From: Micromonospora siamensis
GTDB lineage: Bacteria > Actinomycetota > Actinomycetes > Mycobacteriales > Micromonosporaceae
DNA: 64,000 bases
Direction: 5' to 3'
Assembly: GCF_900090305.1 (NCBI RefSeq)
Contig: NZ_LT607751.1
Span: 5,270,001-5,334,000 of the forward strand
Part shown: one piece after another, positions 24,195 through 33,775 of the stretch
Numbering within the stretch: position 1 is the stretch's first letter
Layout of the letters: each line of letters begins with the position of its first letter
The notes under the pieces: model-generated
What the model saw: the letters and a program-made list of their open reading frames with translations, nothing else
Database searches by the model: none
What the model was told of the DNA's origin: nothing
Translations under genes and position numbers: made by a program

Positions 24195-25640
24195 ATGCAT
24201 CGACGTCGATGCCGCTCGGCGATCCTCGCCCTCGGCGCGATCGCCAGCCTGCTCGTACCCACCGCCGTGGCGGCACCCCCGGCCGTCGCGGCGACCCCGG
24301 GCACGAAGAAGGTCATCGTCCAGCTCTTCGAGTGGAACTGGACCTCGGTGGCCAGCGAGTGCACCAACGTGCTGGGCCCAAAGGGCTACGGCTGGGTCCA
24401 GGTCTCCCCGCCCCAGGAGCACGTCAACGCCGCACCGTGGTGGGTCTCCTACCAGCCGGTCAGCTACAGGATCGAGTCCCGCAAGGGCACCCGGGCGCAG
24501 TTCCAGTCCATGGTCAACACCTGCCACAACGCCGGGGTGAAGGTCATCGTGGACACCGTGGTCAACCACATGTCCGGCCAGGACAACGGCGGCACCGGCT
24601 GGGCCGGCACCAGCTACGGCCACTACAACTACCCGGGCACCTACGGCTCGCAGGACTTCCACTACTGCGGGCGCAACGGCAACAACGACATCGTCAACTA
24701 CAGCGACCGGTACGAGGTGCAGAACTGCGAGCTGGTCAACCTCGCGGACCTGAAGACCGAGTCGGACTACGTCCGCACCCGGCTCGCCACGTACATGAAC
24801 GACCTGCTCTCCCTCGGCGTCGACGGCTTCCGGATGGACGGCAGCAAGCACATGCCGGCCGCCGACATCGCCGCCATCAAGAGCAAGCTCTCCCGCTCGG
24901 CGTACCTGGTGCAGGAGGTCATCTACGGTGCCGGTGAGCCGGTGCAGCCGACCGAGTACACCGGCAACGGCGACGTGCACGAGTTCCGGTACGGCAAGGA
25001 CCTGGCCCGGATGTTCAACAACGAGCGGCTGGCGTACCTGAAGAACTTCGGCGAGGCGTGGGGTTACCTGCCCAGCAGCCAGGCGGTGGCCTTCGTGGAC
25101 AACCACGACACCCAGCGCGACGGCGGGGTGCTCACCTACAAGAACGGGGCCACCTACGCCCTGGCGAACGCGTTCATGCTGGCCTGGCCGTACGGCACCC
25201 CGGCGGTGATGTCCAGCTTCACGTTCAGCAACAAGGACCAGGCCCCGCCCTCGGACGCCAGCAACCGGATCACCAACACCACCTGCTACTCGGGTTGGCA
25301 GTGCGAGCACCGCTGGCGGGTGATCGCCAACATGGTCGGCTTCAACAACGCCACCCAGGGCGCCGGCGTCAGCAACTGGTACGACAACGGCTACCAGCAC
25401 ATCGCCTTCAGCCGTACCGGCAAGGGCTTCCTGACCATCAACGACGAGGACTTCGCGATCACCGGCCGCTCGTACTACACGGGCCTGCCCGCCGGCCGGT
25501 ACTGCGACGTCGTCCACGGCGACTTCAGCAACGGCTCGTGCAGCGGGCCGGTGATCACCGTCGACTCCAGCGGCTGGTTCGCCGCGAACATCAACGCGCA
25601 CGACGCGGTCGCCATCCACATCGGCGCCCGCCTGCCCTGA
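24195..25640 (+). CDS. Secreted alpha-amylase (GH13)
   Basis: A 481-residue endo-acting starch hydrolase. The signal peptide is followed by a short propeptide-like stretch ending near AVAATPG. The (beta/alpha)8 barrel has all four conserved regions: DTVVNH, GFRMDGSKH (nucleophile Asp215), LVQEVIYG (acid/base Glu241) and FVDNHD (Asp305). A C-terminal beta-sandwich ends the protein, with no starch-binding module. It is close in type to streptomycete amylases. The ATG is supported by CAGGAG 5 nt upstream, and the operator region lies further upstream. Confidence 0.95.
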   Translation: MHRRRCRSAILALGAIASLLVPTAVAAPPAVAATPGTKKVIVQLFEWNWTSVASECTNVLGPKGYGWVQVSPPQEHVNAAPWWVSYQPVSYRIESRKGTRAQFQSMVNTCHNAGVKVIVDTVVNHMSGQDNGGTGWAGTSYGHYNYPGTYGSQDFHYCGRNGNNDIVNYSDRYEVQNCELVNLADLKTESDYVRTRLATYMNDLLSLGVDGFRMDGSKHMPAADIAAIKSKLSRSAYLVQEVIYGAGEPVQPTEYTGNGDVHEFRYGKDLARMFNNERLAYLKNFGEAWGYLPSSQAVAFVDNHDTQRDGGVLTYKNGATYALANAFMLAWPYGTPAVMSSFTFSNKDQAPPSDASNRITNTTCYSGWQCEHRWRVIANMVGFNNATQGAGVSNWYDNGYQHIAFSRTGKGFLTINDEDFAITGRSYYTGLPAGRYCDVVHGDFSNGSCSGPVITVDSSGWFAANINAHDAVAIHIGARLP

Positions 25641-25684
25641 CTGTGAGGCCGGGTCCGCCCGATCCGGCCGGCCGTCCGACCCGG

Positions 25685-25716
25685 AGCCCCCGCACCGCCC
25701 CCACGGCGCGGGGGCT
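25685..25716 (+). terminator. Hairpin terminator after alpha-amylase
   Basis: AGCCCCCGC (25685-25693) and GCGGGGGCT (25708-25716) form a perfect 9-bp stem with a 14-nt loop, starting 45 nt after the amylase stop. TTCG follows; there is no long U tract. Confidence 0.7.
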
Positions 25717-25769
25717 TCGCCGTGCCGGTTGCGGGCCGAAGACACCGTACGCTCGCTTAGAGTGGTTTC

Positions 25770-26669
25770 GTGCTCTTTGCCCGGTTGACCTCGCGCTGGA
25801 CGCTCGGCTGGCTGCTCGCGGCGCTCGGCGTACCCCTGCTGCTCGCCGCGGTGCTGTTCGCCGGCCGGCCGTCGCCCCCCGCACACCGCACCGCCGCGCC
25901 CACGCCGCCACCCACCGCGGCCCCGACCGCGCCGGCTCCGACGGAACCGGTGCCGGCCGCGGCGCCCGCGCCGCCCGGCCTGCCGGTGATCGACTACGCC
26001 GCCGCGCCCACCGGCTTCCCGGCCGACCCGCGCCCCGGCGACACCCGGCCGCTCACCCAGGGGTTGACGCCCACCCGGAAGATCCCGGTGTACGACGCGC
26101 CGGGCGGCCGGCCGCTGGCCTTCCTCGCCCCCACCATCAGCGACGTCCCGCTGACCGTGCCGATCGCCCAGCGGCGCACCGGTTGGACCGCGGTGCTGCT
26201 CCCCTCGGCCAACCGCCGGCTCGCCTGGGTCCCGCCCACCGGCGGCTGGACCACCGTCGCCCTGCCCGACCAGATCGTGGTGGAACGCCGCCCGCACCGG
26301 CTCACCTGGTTGCACGCCGGTCGCGCGATGCGGTCCTGGCCGGTGAGTCTCGGCATGGCCGGCCAGGAGACCCCGCTGGGTCGCACCTTCATCCTGGGCC
26401 GCACTCCCCCGCCCGAGGAGGTCTACGGCGGGGTGGACATCTTCGCCCTCGGCTCGGTGCCCGACGACCCGGACGCCGTCCCCACCGGCCTCAGGGGAGC
26501 GCACATCGGCCTGCACAGCTGGCACGACGACGACACCCTCGGGCAGAACGTCACCAACGGCTGCATCCGGCTGACCCGCAGCGCCCAACGGTTGCTGCTC
26601 GACCAGGTGCCGCCCGGCACCGGCCTGGTCGTGGTCGACCAGCTGCGCACCCCGCCGGCCACCGCCTGA
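25770..26669 (+). CDS. L,D-transpeptidase (YkuD domain)
   Basis: A 299-residue protein with an N-terminal membrane anchor (WLLAALGVPLLLAAVLFA) and a Pro/Ala/Thr-rich linker (residues 32-75). The C-terminal YkuD domain contains the catalytic motif HIGLHSWHDDD then NVTNGCIRLT, giving the His and Cys of the family. These enzymes form 3-3 peptidoglycan crosslinks or attach proteins to the wall, on the outer face of the membrane. GTG start. It is convergent with the response-regulator gene, with 9 nt between stops. Confidence 0.9.
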   Translation: MLFARLTSRWTLGWLLAALGVPLLLAAVLFAGRPSPPAHRTAAPTPPPTAAPTAPAPTEPVPAAAPAPPGLPVIDYAAAPTGFPADPRPGDTRPLTQGLTPTRKIPVYDAPGGRPLAFLAPTISDVPLTVPIAQRRTGWTAVLLPSANRRLAWVPPTGGWTTVALPDQIVVERRPHRLTWLHAGRAMRSWPVSLGMAGQETPLGRTFILGRTPPPEEVYGGVDIFALGSVPDDPDAVPTGLRGAHIGLHSWHDDDTLGQNVTNGCIRLTRSAQRLLLDQVPPGTGLVVVDQLRTPPATA

Positions 26670-26678
26670 GCGGTCGGC

Positions 26679-27302
26679 TCACCGGCCGAGCAGCCAGCCG
26701 TTCTCCTCGGCGATCCGCACCGCGTCGGCCCGGTTGCGGGCCCCGGTCTTGCCGATCGCCGCCGACAGGTGGTTGCGCACGGTCCCCTCGGACAGGTGCA
26801 GCGTGCGGGCCAGCTCGGCGACCGTCCCGCCGCCCCGGGCGGTACGCAGCACCTCGGTCTCCCGCTCGGTCAGCGGGCTCGTCCCGGCGGCGAGGGTCTC
26901 CGCGGCCAGGGTCGGGTCGACCACCCGCAGCCCGGCGCGCACCCGACGGACCGCGTCGGCGAGCTGCCGGGCCGGGGTGTCCTTGACCACGAAGCCGTCC
27001 GCGCCGGCCTCCATCGCCCGGCGCAGGTAGCCGGGACGGCCGAAGGTCGTCACCACCAGCACCCGGCAGCCGGGCACCGCGGCCCGCAGCGCGGCCGTCG
27101 CGGCGATCCCGTCCAGGCCGGGCATCTCCACGTCGAGCAGCGCCACGTCGGGCGAGGTGCGCCGGGCCTCGGCGACCACCTCGTCGCCGCGCCCCACCTC
27201 GGCCACCACCGTCAGGTCCGGCTCCATCGACAGCAGCGCGGCCAGCGCCCCCCGGACCAGCGCCTGGTCGTCGGCGAGCAGCAGCCGGATCGGTTCCGCC
27301 AT
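26679..27302 (-). CDS. NarL/LuxR-type response regulator
   Basis: A 207-residue regulator. The receiver domain has acidic pair DD (LLADDQALVR), phospho-acceptor Asp in LLDVEMPGLDG and Lys in VVKDTP. The C-terminal LuxR HTH is LTERETEVLRTARGGGTVAELARTLHLSEGTVRNHL. It forms a two-component system with the kinase 1 nt upstream and is the last gene of a four-gene operon with an ABC exporter, which it probably regulates. Confidence 0.93.
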   Translation of the reverse strand: MAEPIRLLLADDQALVRGALAALLSMEPDLTVVAEVGRGDEVVAEARRTSPDVALLDVEMPGLDGIAATAALRAAVPGCRVLVVTTFGRPGYLRRAMEAGADGFVVKDTPARQLADAVRRVRAGLRVVDPTLAAETLAAGTSPLTERETEVLRTARGGGTVAELARTLHLSEGTVRNHLSAAIGKTGARNRADAVRIAEENGWLLGR

Positions 27303-27303
27303 C

Positions 27304-28446
27304 TCAGTCCTCCGCACCGGGCACGGCCACGCGCAGCAGAAAGCCCGGCCCGCCCGAGCGGCGGCCGACGGTGACGCCCGCGTTCAGCCGGCTGGCCCGC
27401 TCGCGCAACCCCACCAACCCGTGCCCGGCGGCGTCGGACTCGGCGACCGGGCCCCGGCCGTCGTCGCGTACCTCCACCGCCGTCGCGGTCACCCGGATCT
27501 CGCAGCGCCGCGCGCCGCTGTGCCGCACCACGTTGGTCACCCCCTCGCGGACCGCCCAGCCGAACAGCTCGTCGCGCTCCGCCGGCAGCTCCGGCAGACC
27601 GTCCGGCAGCTCCGCGCGGATGCCCGCGGCGGTCAGCGCCGAGCGGGCGCCGGCCAGCTCCGTGCCGAGGCCGACCCCGCGGTACGCCCCGACGGTGCCC
27701 CGCACGTCGGCGAGGGCCTCCCGGGCCAGCCGCTCCACGTCGGCGATCTCGGTGGCGGCCCGGGCCGGGTCGAGCTCCAGCAGCCGCCCGGCCAGCTCCG
27801 CCTTCACCGCCACCACGGTCAGCGAGTGCCCGAGGATGTCGTGCAGGTCCCGGGCGGTGCGGGCACGCTCCTCGGCGACCGCGAGCCGGCGGATCTCCGC
27901 CTGGGCGGCCTGGAGTTCGGCGTTGCGCTGGGCCAGCCGGCTCACCCCGAACATGGCCAGGGAAGCCAGCAGCACGGCGAAGAAGATCGTCCGCTCCGGC
28001 CCCCAGCCGGGCACCAGCCGGCCCAGGACCAGCGGGGTGGTCGCGGCGAGCAGCACCACCACGACCGCCGGCCGGGTCGGCAGCAGGAAGATCGCGGCGG
28101 CGGCCACGAAGACCAGGGTGGCCATCCACTCGCCCCCGGTGCCCGGCATGCCGGCCAGGCCGAGGGCGAGCAGTCCACCGAGGATCGCCCAGGCCCGGCG
28201 TGACGGGATCGGGCGCCCGGAGCGGCGCATCAACCGCCCCCACTCGAACGCGAGGACGTAGCCGAGTCCGAAGGCGACCAGGGTGCCCACGCCCAGCACC
28301 CGCCGCCAGACCTGCTCCTGGTGCAGCGCGGTGTCCAGGGCGGTGTTGAGGAAGATCAGCCAGACCGCCGCCAGCAGCCATCCGGTGAGCCGCCAGCGAC
28401 GGCTCACCGGATAGGGGTCCTCGGGCACCAGTGGCACGGCGCTCAC
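27304..28446 (-). CDS. Sensor histidine kinase (HisKA_3 type)
   Basis: A 380-residue kinase. About five or six membrane helices in the first 190 residues leave almost no extracellular sensor loop, as in intramembrane-sensing kinases of the LiaS/DesK group. The dimerisation and phospho-acceptor site is ARDLHDILGHSLTVV, and the HATPase_c domain has EGVTNVVRHSGA and GHGLVGLRERAS. It partners the adjacent response regulator. An in-frame GTG at 28437 is an alternative start. Confidence 0.92.
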   Translation of the reverse strand: MSAVPLVPEDPYPVSRRWRLTGWLLAAVWLIFLNTALDTALHQEQVWRRVLGVGTLVAFGLGYVLAFEWGRLMRRSGRPIPSRRAWAILGGLLALGLAGMPGTGGEWMATLVFVAAAAIFLLPTRPAVVVVLLAATTPLVLGRLVPGWGPERTIFFAVLLASLAMFGVSRLAQRNAELQAAQAEIRRLAVAEERARTARDLHDILGHSLTVVAVKAELAGRLLELDPARAATEIADVERLAREALADVRGTVGAYRGVGLGTELAGARSALTAAGIRAELPDGLPELPAERDELFGWAVREGVTNVVRHSGARRCEIRVTATAVEVRDDGRGPVAESDAAGHGLVGLRERASRLNAGVTVGRRSGGPGFLLRVAVPGAED

Positions 28447-28457
28447 GCTAACCCCGC

Positions 28458-29261
28458 TCAGACCCGGGTGGTGTCCCGGCGGAACAGCCGGGCCGCGCCG
28501 AGGGTGAAGAACGCCGTCCAGCCGGCCAGGTTGCCCAGCGCCGCCCAGTCCATCCCGTCGCCGGTCAGCGGGGCGCGGGCGAGCTGGCCGACGCCGTAAA
28601 CCGGGGTGAACTTCGCGATCTGCTGCATGACGTGCGGGAGCAGCTCCAGCGGCAGGAACAGGCCGCCGAGCATGGCCAGGATGGCCAGCGCCGGGCCCAT
28701 GAACTGCATGACGTTCTCGGCCGGGGCGAGGTAGCCGACGAAGAGCCCCAACGCGGCGAAGACCAGCGAGCCCAGCCAGGCGACGAGACCGGACGCCACC
28801 CAGATGTACGCGGGCAGCCGGACGCCCGCGGCGGCGCCGACGGTGAACTCGACGACCACGCCCAGCAGGCCCAGGACCATCGCGGTGACCACCTTCGTCC
28901 CCACGTACGCGGCCGGACGCAGCGGGGTGAGCCGGAGCTGGCGGCTCCACCCCAGCGCGCGTTCCGTCGCGACGGCGGCGCCGGCGCTGGTGGTGGCGAC
29001 CATGGCCGCGTAGACGGCGAGGCTGATCATGATCCAGCCGGTGACCGGCAGCCCGTTGTCGAGCCGGTCCCCGCGCGACGGCAGCCCGAAGAGCAGGAAG
29101 AACACCGCCGGCATGACGAGGATGAACACCAGCGTGCGCCGGTTGCGCAGCACCCGCCGGATCTCGATGCCGAGCATCGCGGCGGAGAACCCGCCCAGCG
29201 CGGGCGGCCGGCGGTCGTCGAGGGTGGATGCGGTACGGGCGGACGGGTCGGTCACGGTCAT
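28458..29261 (-). CDS. ABC-2 type exporter permease
   Basis: A 267-residue membrane protein with six predicted helices, beginning after a cytosolic N-terminus (IEIRRVLRNRRTLVFILVMPAVFFLLFG). It shows the ABC-2 family pattern of a central GLLGVVVEFTVG helix and a terminal WTAFFTLGAARLFRRDT. It pairs with the ATPase gene 14 nt upstream and is expected to export a drug, lipid or peptide. The adjacent two-component system suggests envelope-stress or antibiotic-induced expression. Confidence 0.9.
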   Translation of the reverse strand: MTVTDPSARTASTLDDRRPPALGGFSAAMLGIEIRRVLRNRRTLVFILVMPAVFFLLFGLPSRGDRLDNGLPVTGWIMISLAVYAAMVATTSAGAAVATERALGWSRQLRLTPLRPAAYVGTKVVTAMVLGLLGVVVEFTVGAAAGVRLPAYIWVASGLVAWLGSLVFAALGLFVGYLAPAENVMQFMGPALAILAMLGGLFLPLELLPHVMQQIAKFTPVYGVGQLARAPLTGDGMDWAALGNLAGWTAFFTLGAARLFRRDTTRV

Positions 29262-29275
29262 CACGGGCTCCACGG

Positions 29276-30172
<897 letters not shown>

Positions 30173-30229
30173 GCTGCGGGCGGGCGCGGGTCGGTCCCCG
30201 GAGCGCGCATCACCTTCCGACCGTGACGT

Positions 30230-30673
30230 TTGTCAGGGGTGCCGTCGGGCGGGAGTGACCCTGCAGAGGAGTTCCGCTACTCCTTCGGCAACACGATCAG
30301 CCCGGAGGAGTCCGACGCCGCCTGGGAGCGGTACGCCGTACCCGGCGCCGGGCACGTCCTGTTCGAGGCGGCGTTCGCCAACCTGGACCCGCACGCGGCC
30401 ACGGCGGTGGACACCAAGCGGGCCGACCGGGCCCCGCTGCTGCTGACCGCCGGCGGCGAGGACCACGTGGTGCCGCCGTCGGTGGTGTCGGCCAACGCCA
30501 ACCTGTACCGCGGTTCGACGGCGATCACCGGCTACCGGGAGTACCCGGGCCGGTCGCACTTCGTCGGCGGCGAGCCCGGCTGGGAGGAGGAGGCGGACTT
30601 CGCGCTGGAGTGGGCGGTGGAGGCGGCGAACCAGTACTCCCCGACCGTGGTCAGCGAGAGCCCCCGCCGGTGA
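30230..30673 (+). pseudogene. Truncated alpha/beta-hydrolase remnant
   Basis: The frame encodes only the C-terminal third of an alpha/beta hydrolase. The acid loop (APLLLTAGGEDHVVPPSVV) and catalytic-His region (YREYPGRSHFVGGEPGW) are clear, but the nucleophile elbow GxSxG and the whole N-terminal core are absent. The only available start is a weak TTG, and the sequence upstream is the divergent ABC promoter region. The likely cause is a deletion or rearrangement; a short expressed protein is possible but would lack the nucleophile. Confidence 0.75.
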
Positions 30674-30709
30674 CGGCGACCAGCCGGTCGGAGCCAGGCC
30701 GAAGGCAGG

Positions 30710-31120
30710 TCAGTCCCAGGTCTGGCTGATGTCGAGGATGTCCATCCTTGGCGGCACCGCCGGCAGGAGCGCCTTCGGGTCCCTGGTGACCGGGTAGCAG
30801 CGGTAGAGCACCGCGGTGGCGACGGCGTGCGCGACGTCCAGCGGCGCCTGGGCACGGGCGGCGATCCGCGCGACCCGCCGGGCCGTGGGAGCGTCGTAGA
30901 CCGCCACGTGGATGTCGCGGTCCTCGGTGAAGAGCAGGTCGAGCATGTTCGTCCCGGCAGTGCCGGCCAGTTCGAGTTGCGCCTGACCGAGGCACAGGGC
31001 GGGGATCCACACCTGCTGCTCAGGGTCCTCCTCGGCGAGGGTGAGCATGGCGCCCGGCTCGACGCTGGTTCCCGAGGCGTAGGCGAGCAGTGCCGAGGTG
31101 TCGAGGACCAGCCCGTTCAC
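30710..31120 (-). CDS. PIN-domain toxin (VapC-like)
   Basis: A 136-residue PIN-fold ribonuclease candidate. Acidic active-site positions are visible in LVLDTSALLAY (first Asp), the mid-protein acid region around QLELAG, and LDVAHAVATAVLY followed by VTRDPKALL. Free VapC-type toxins cleave tRNA or rRNA and stop translation. The GTG start overlaps the stop of the ribbon-helix-helix gene (GTGA), the usual antitoxin-toxin coupling. Confidence 0.85.
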   Translation of the reverse strand: MNGLVLDTSALLAYASGTSVEPGAMLTLAEEDPEQQVWIPALCLGQAQLELAGTAGTNMLDLLFTEDRDIHVAVYDAPTARRVARIAARAQAPLDVAHAVATAVLYRCYPVTRDPKALLPAVPPRMDILDISQTWD

Positions 31121-31398
31121 GCGGCGGCGGTCCCCTCGTCGTCGAGCTGGCGGAGCCATTCGAGGTTGCGGGCGTGCTGCTCGTCGCTGATCGGGGGAAG
31201 CGCCGCAAGGCGCTCCCTGGTCCGCTCGACGTCCTCGTCGGTCACCAGGTAGCCGCGCTGGGCCCAGGCGGCCCGGAGGCCGTCGGCGCGCATCTTCCGG
31301 CGGAGGACACCGGCGATGAAGCCCGACGTGTTGCCCTGGGTGCGCTCCACGTACGCGGCCACGTCGTCGGGCAGGCTGATCGTGATGCGGCGAGTCAT
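31117..31398 (-). CDS. Ribbon-helix-helix antitoxin (VapB-like)
   Basis: A 93-residue protein opening with a canonical RHH DNA-binding motif (TRRITISLPDDVAAYVERTQGNTSGFIAGVLRRK) and ending in a charged tail (ISDEQHARNLEWLRQLDDEG) that would wrap the toxin. It is expected to neutralise the PIN toxin and repress the operon. The ATG lies right after GGAG with little spacing, so initiation may be leaderless. Directly repeated CATACTC elements upstream are candidate operator half-sites. Confidence 0.87.
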   Translation of the reverse strand: MTRRITISLPDDVAAYVERTQGNTSGFIAGVLRRKMRADGLRAAWAQRGYLVTDEDVERTRERLAALPPISDEQHARNLEWLRQLDDEGTAAA

Positions 31399-31424
31399 AC
31401 TCCGAGGATACCCGCTGCATACTC
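31396..31424. promoter_or_regulatory. Candidate autoregulatory operator of the toxin-antitoxin operon
   Basis: CATACTC occurs at 31396-31402 and again at 31418-31424, exactly 22 bp apart (two helical turns), covering the antitoxin start codon and the adjacent upstream DNA. Direct half-sites on one face of the helix suit cooperative RHH dimers. This is an inference from position. Confidence 0.4.
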
Positions 31425-31509
31425 GGCTAGCGGTCAACGCCGCGTCGAGGTCCGAAGCGGGACTTTCCGCCCTGGCATGGGCACCCGATCCCCGGGTATG
31501 ACGACAGGC

Positions 31510-32652
31510 ATGAGGGCGAGCTTCCGGCTTGGCCGGATCGCAGGCGTACCCGTCGGGGTCAACTGGAGCGTCCTGGTCATCTTCCTGCTGATCGCCTGGG
31601 GGCTGTCGGCGAGCCAGTTCCCACGCGCCTACCCCGGCCGGCCGGTGGTCGAGTACTGGCTGGCCGGGCTGGCCGCGGCGGTGGTCTTCTTCCTCGGCCT
31701 GCTGGCCCACGAGGTGTCCCACTCGGTGGTGGCGAAGCGCAACGGCATCGAGGTGGAGGGGATCACCCTCTGGCTCTTCGGCGGCGTCTCCGAACTCAAG
31801 GGCGAGGCCCGCGACCCGGGCGCCGAGCTGCGGATCGCCGGCATCGGGCCGCTGGTCAGTCTGATCATCGGTGTCTTCTTCGGCGCCATCGCCGTGCTGC
31901 TCACCCTGGCCGGGGTGCACGGGCTGCTGCTCGGGGCGCTGGCCTGGCTCGCCGGCATCAACATCCTGCTGGCGATCTTCAACGTGCTGCCGGCGGCGCC
32001 GCTGGACGGCGGCCGGCTGCTGCGCGCCGCCGTCTGGAAGGCCACCGGCGACCGGACGAGGGCCTCGGTGGTGGCCGCCCGGGCCGGCTGGGTGCTCGGC
32101 GCGGTGCTGATCGGGCTGGGGTTGTGGCAGTTCCTGGTCGGCGCCGGCGTCGGCGGGCTCTGGCTGGCGCTGATCGGCTGGTTCCTGATCGGGGCCGCCG
32201 GCATGGAGGAACGCCAGGCCCGGATGGGCAGCGCGCTGCGCGGCATCCGGGTCGCCGACGTGATGACCCCGCAGCCGCAGACCGCCGCCGGGACGATGAC
32301 CGTCGCCGACTTCGTCGACCACTACCTCTTCGCGTACCGGCACTCGGCGCTGCCGCTGACCGAGGAGGGCCGGCCGGTGGGCCTGGTGACGCTGGACCGG
32401 GTCCGGCACATCCCGGCCGACCGGCGGGCCTCGACCACGCTGGCCGAGGTGGCCTGCCGGGCCGACGAGCTGGTGCTGGCCCGGCCGGACGAGGAGCTCA
32501 CCGACCTGCTCCCCCGGCTCAGCGAGTGCGCCGACGGCCGGGCGCTGGTCGTCGCCGACCATCAGCTGGTCGGGATCGTCTCGCCCAGCGACATCAGCCG
32601 GGCGGTGCAGCGGGGCAGCCTCCGCGAGCAGACGACCGGAGGCAGGCACTAG
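31510..32652 (+). CDS. Site-2 protease family membrane metallopeptidase with CBS domains
   Basis: A 380-residue zinc protease of the S2P/SpoIVFB group (M50). The zinc motif is HEVSH (GLLAHEVSHSVVAKRNG) in TM2-3, the third ligand region is NVLPAAPLDGGRLL, and six helices are predicted. The C-terminal 130 residues form a CBS pair (VADVMTPQPQTAAG, VGIVSPSDISRAVQ) that may sense adenosyl ligands. S2P enzymes cut transmembrane segments, often of anti-sigma factors; no such substrate is encoded nearby. An ATG at 31498 is an alternative start. GGGTAT at 31495-31500 could be a -10 element, making the message nearly leaderless. Confidence 0.92.
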   Translation: MRASFRLGRIAGVPVGVNWSVLVIFLLIAWGLSASQFPRAYPGRPVVEYWLAGLAAAVVFFLGLLAHEVSHSVVAKRNGIEVEGITLWLFGGVSELKGEARDPGAELRIAGIGPLVSLIIGVFFGAIAVLLTLAGVHGLLLGALAWLAGINILLAIFNVLPAAPLDGGRLLRAAVWKATGDRTRASVVAARAGWVLGAVLIGLGLWQFLVGAGVGGLWLALIGWFLIGAAGMEERQARMGSALRGIRVADVMTPQPQTAAGTMTVADFVDHYLFAYRHSALPLTEEGRPVGLVTLDRVRHIPADRRASTTLAEVACRADELVLARPDEELTDLLPRLSECADGRALVVADHQLVGIVSPSDISRAVQRGSLREQTTGGRH

Positions 32653-32686
32653 CCGGAGCGGCCCTCCTCGCGGCCCGGCAGACGAC

Positions 32687-33280
32687 TCAACCGACGCCGG
32701 GCGGCGCCACCCCGTACACCCGCAGGACGCCGGTCCGCAGCGCGGCCCTGCCTTCCTCGGCTGTCATCCGCCCTGCGGCGACCTCGACGCCGGCGGCGTG
32801 GCCGAGGGCGACGGTGGCGGCGATGAGCCAGCCGGGCGCGGCCGCGGCGTCGAACTCGCCCGCCTCCTGCCCACGGCGGATCAGCCGCTCCAACCGCTCG
32901 AAGACCGGCACGTGCAGGTCCTCGTCGGCGGCGACCGGGGCGGACCAGAGCAGCGGAAAGCGTTCGAAGATCCGCCAGTTCACCTCGAGCATCCGGGCCA
33001 GCGCCTCGCGGGCGGGACCACGGTCGAGGTCGGCGGCGTCCATGGCGTGGACGGCCTCCTCGGTGAGCCGACGCACCGCCGCACCGATCAGCGCCTCCCG
33101 GGAGGGGAAGTGGGCGTAGACGGTCTGCCGGGAGACGCCGGCCGCGGTGGCCACCTCGTCCATGCTGGCCTGCGGCCGCTCCCCGAGCACCCGCAGGGCG
33201 GCGTCGAGGATCGCCGCGACGCTGCGGCGGGCCTCCACGCGCACCTTCCGCTGCCGGTTTCCAGGATCAACCTCTGACAC
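32687..33280 (-). CDS. TetR-family repressor
   Basis: A 197-residue regulator with an N-terminal TetR HTH (ILDAALRVLGERPQASMDEVATAAGVSRQTVYAHFPSREALIGA) and a C-terminal helical ligand domain (WRIFERFPLLWS, GWLIAATVALGHAAGVEVAAG). Two palindromes of the form TGACA-N4-TGTCA lie in the divergent promoter region, one over the proposed GTG start, so it very likely represses itself and the neighbouring NTF2-like gene. GTG 33304 is an alternative start giving 8 extra residues. Confidence 0.9.
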   Translation of the reverse strand: MSEVDPGNRQRKVRVEARRSVAAILDAALRVLGERPQASMDEVATAAGVSRQTVYAHFPSREALIGAAVRRLTEEAVHAMDAADLDRGPAREALARMLEVNWRIFERFPLLWSAPVAADEDLHVPVFERLERLIRRGQEAGEFDAAAAPGWLIAATVALGHAAGVEVAAGRMTAEEGRAALRTGVLRVYGVAPPGVG

Positions 33281-33326
33281 GGTTGTCAACCGTACGCCAC
33301 CCACTTAGCCTTGACACATCTGTCAA
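33275..33326. promoter_or_regulatory. Twin TetR operators
   Basis: TGACACGGTTGTCA (33275-33288) and TTGACACATCTGTCAA (33311-33326) are both TGACA-N4-TGTCA palindromes, 37 bp centre to centre. They lie between the divergent TetR and NTF2-like genes. The second sits just before the ribosome-binding site GGAAGGAG of the NTF2-like gene; the first covers the TetR start. This is the classic arrangement for autorepression and control of the divergent gene. Confidence 0.8.
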
Positions 33327-33340
33327 GGAAGGAGACTGAC

Positions 33341-33730
33341 ATGACCGTGCTGCCAGGCAGCGACCTGGGTGGCTACCTCCGCGCTTACGTCGCCGAGATG
33401 GCCTTCGGCCAGGAGGAACCGGGCCGGGTGATGGACCGCTACCACACCCCCGACGTCGTCTGGCTGACCGACGGCGTACGACTCGACCGCCAGCGGCTCA
33501 TCGACCACGCGCGCCCGGTGCGCCGGACCGTGAGTCGCTGCGACGTCGAGGTGCACGAAGTGCTGCGCGACGGGGACCGGATCGCGGCCCGTTACGCCCT
33601 GCACGCCGTGAACCGGGGCCGCGAGGTGACCAGCGAGGTCCACATGTTCGGCCGGCTGGCCCCCGACGGCCGGCTGCGTCGGATCGACCAGCTGACCCGG
33701 ACGACCCGCCGGGAGCAACGACCGGGATGA
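33341..33730 (+). CDS. SnoaL/NTF2-like protein
   Basis: A 129-residue cone-shaped fold protein. It has an N-terminal helix (LGGYLRAYVAEMAFGQEEPGRVMDRYHTPDVVWLTDG) and alternating strands (DVEVHEVLRDGDRIAARYALHAVNRG, VTSEVHMFGRLAPDGRLRRIDQLTR), the pattern of SnoaL-like small-molecule-binding or isomerase proteins. The substrate is unknown. It is strongly translated by sequence (GGAAGGAG, ATG) and probably controlled by the divergent TetR repressor. Confidence 0.82.
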   Translation: MTVLPGSDLGGYLRAYVAEMAFGQEEPGRVMDRYHTPDVVWLTDGVRLDRQRLIDHARPVRRTVSRCDVEVHEVLRDGDRIAARYALHAVNRGREVTSEVHMFGRLAPDGRLRRIDQLTRTTRREQRPG

Positions 33731-33775
33731 GGTTGGCGGCAGCGGCTGCCGCCACCGCCACGCCGCCGACGTCGC

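Noticed and set aside
20860..24276. Single 1138-residue NuoF fusion
   Set aside because: Only the part from 22323 onward is NuoF-like; the rest is a shadow of the ferric-reductase-like gene, which has its own start and stop.
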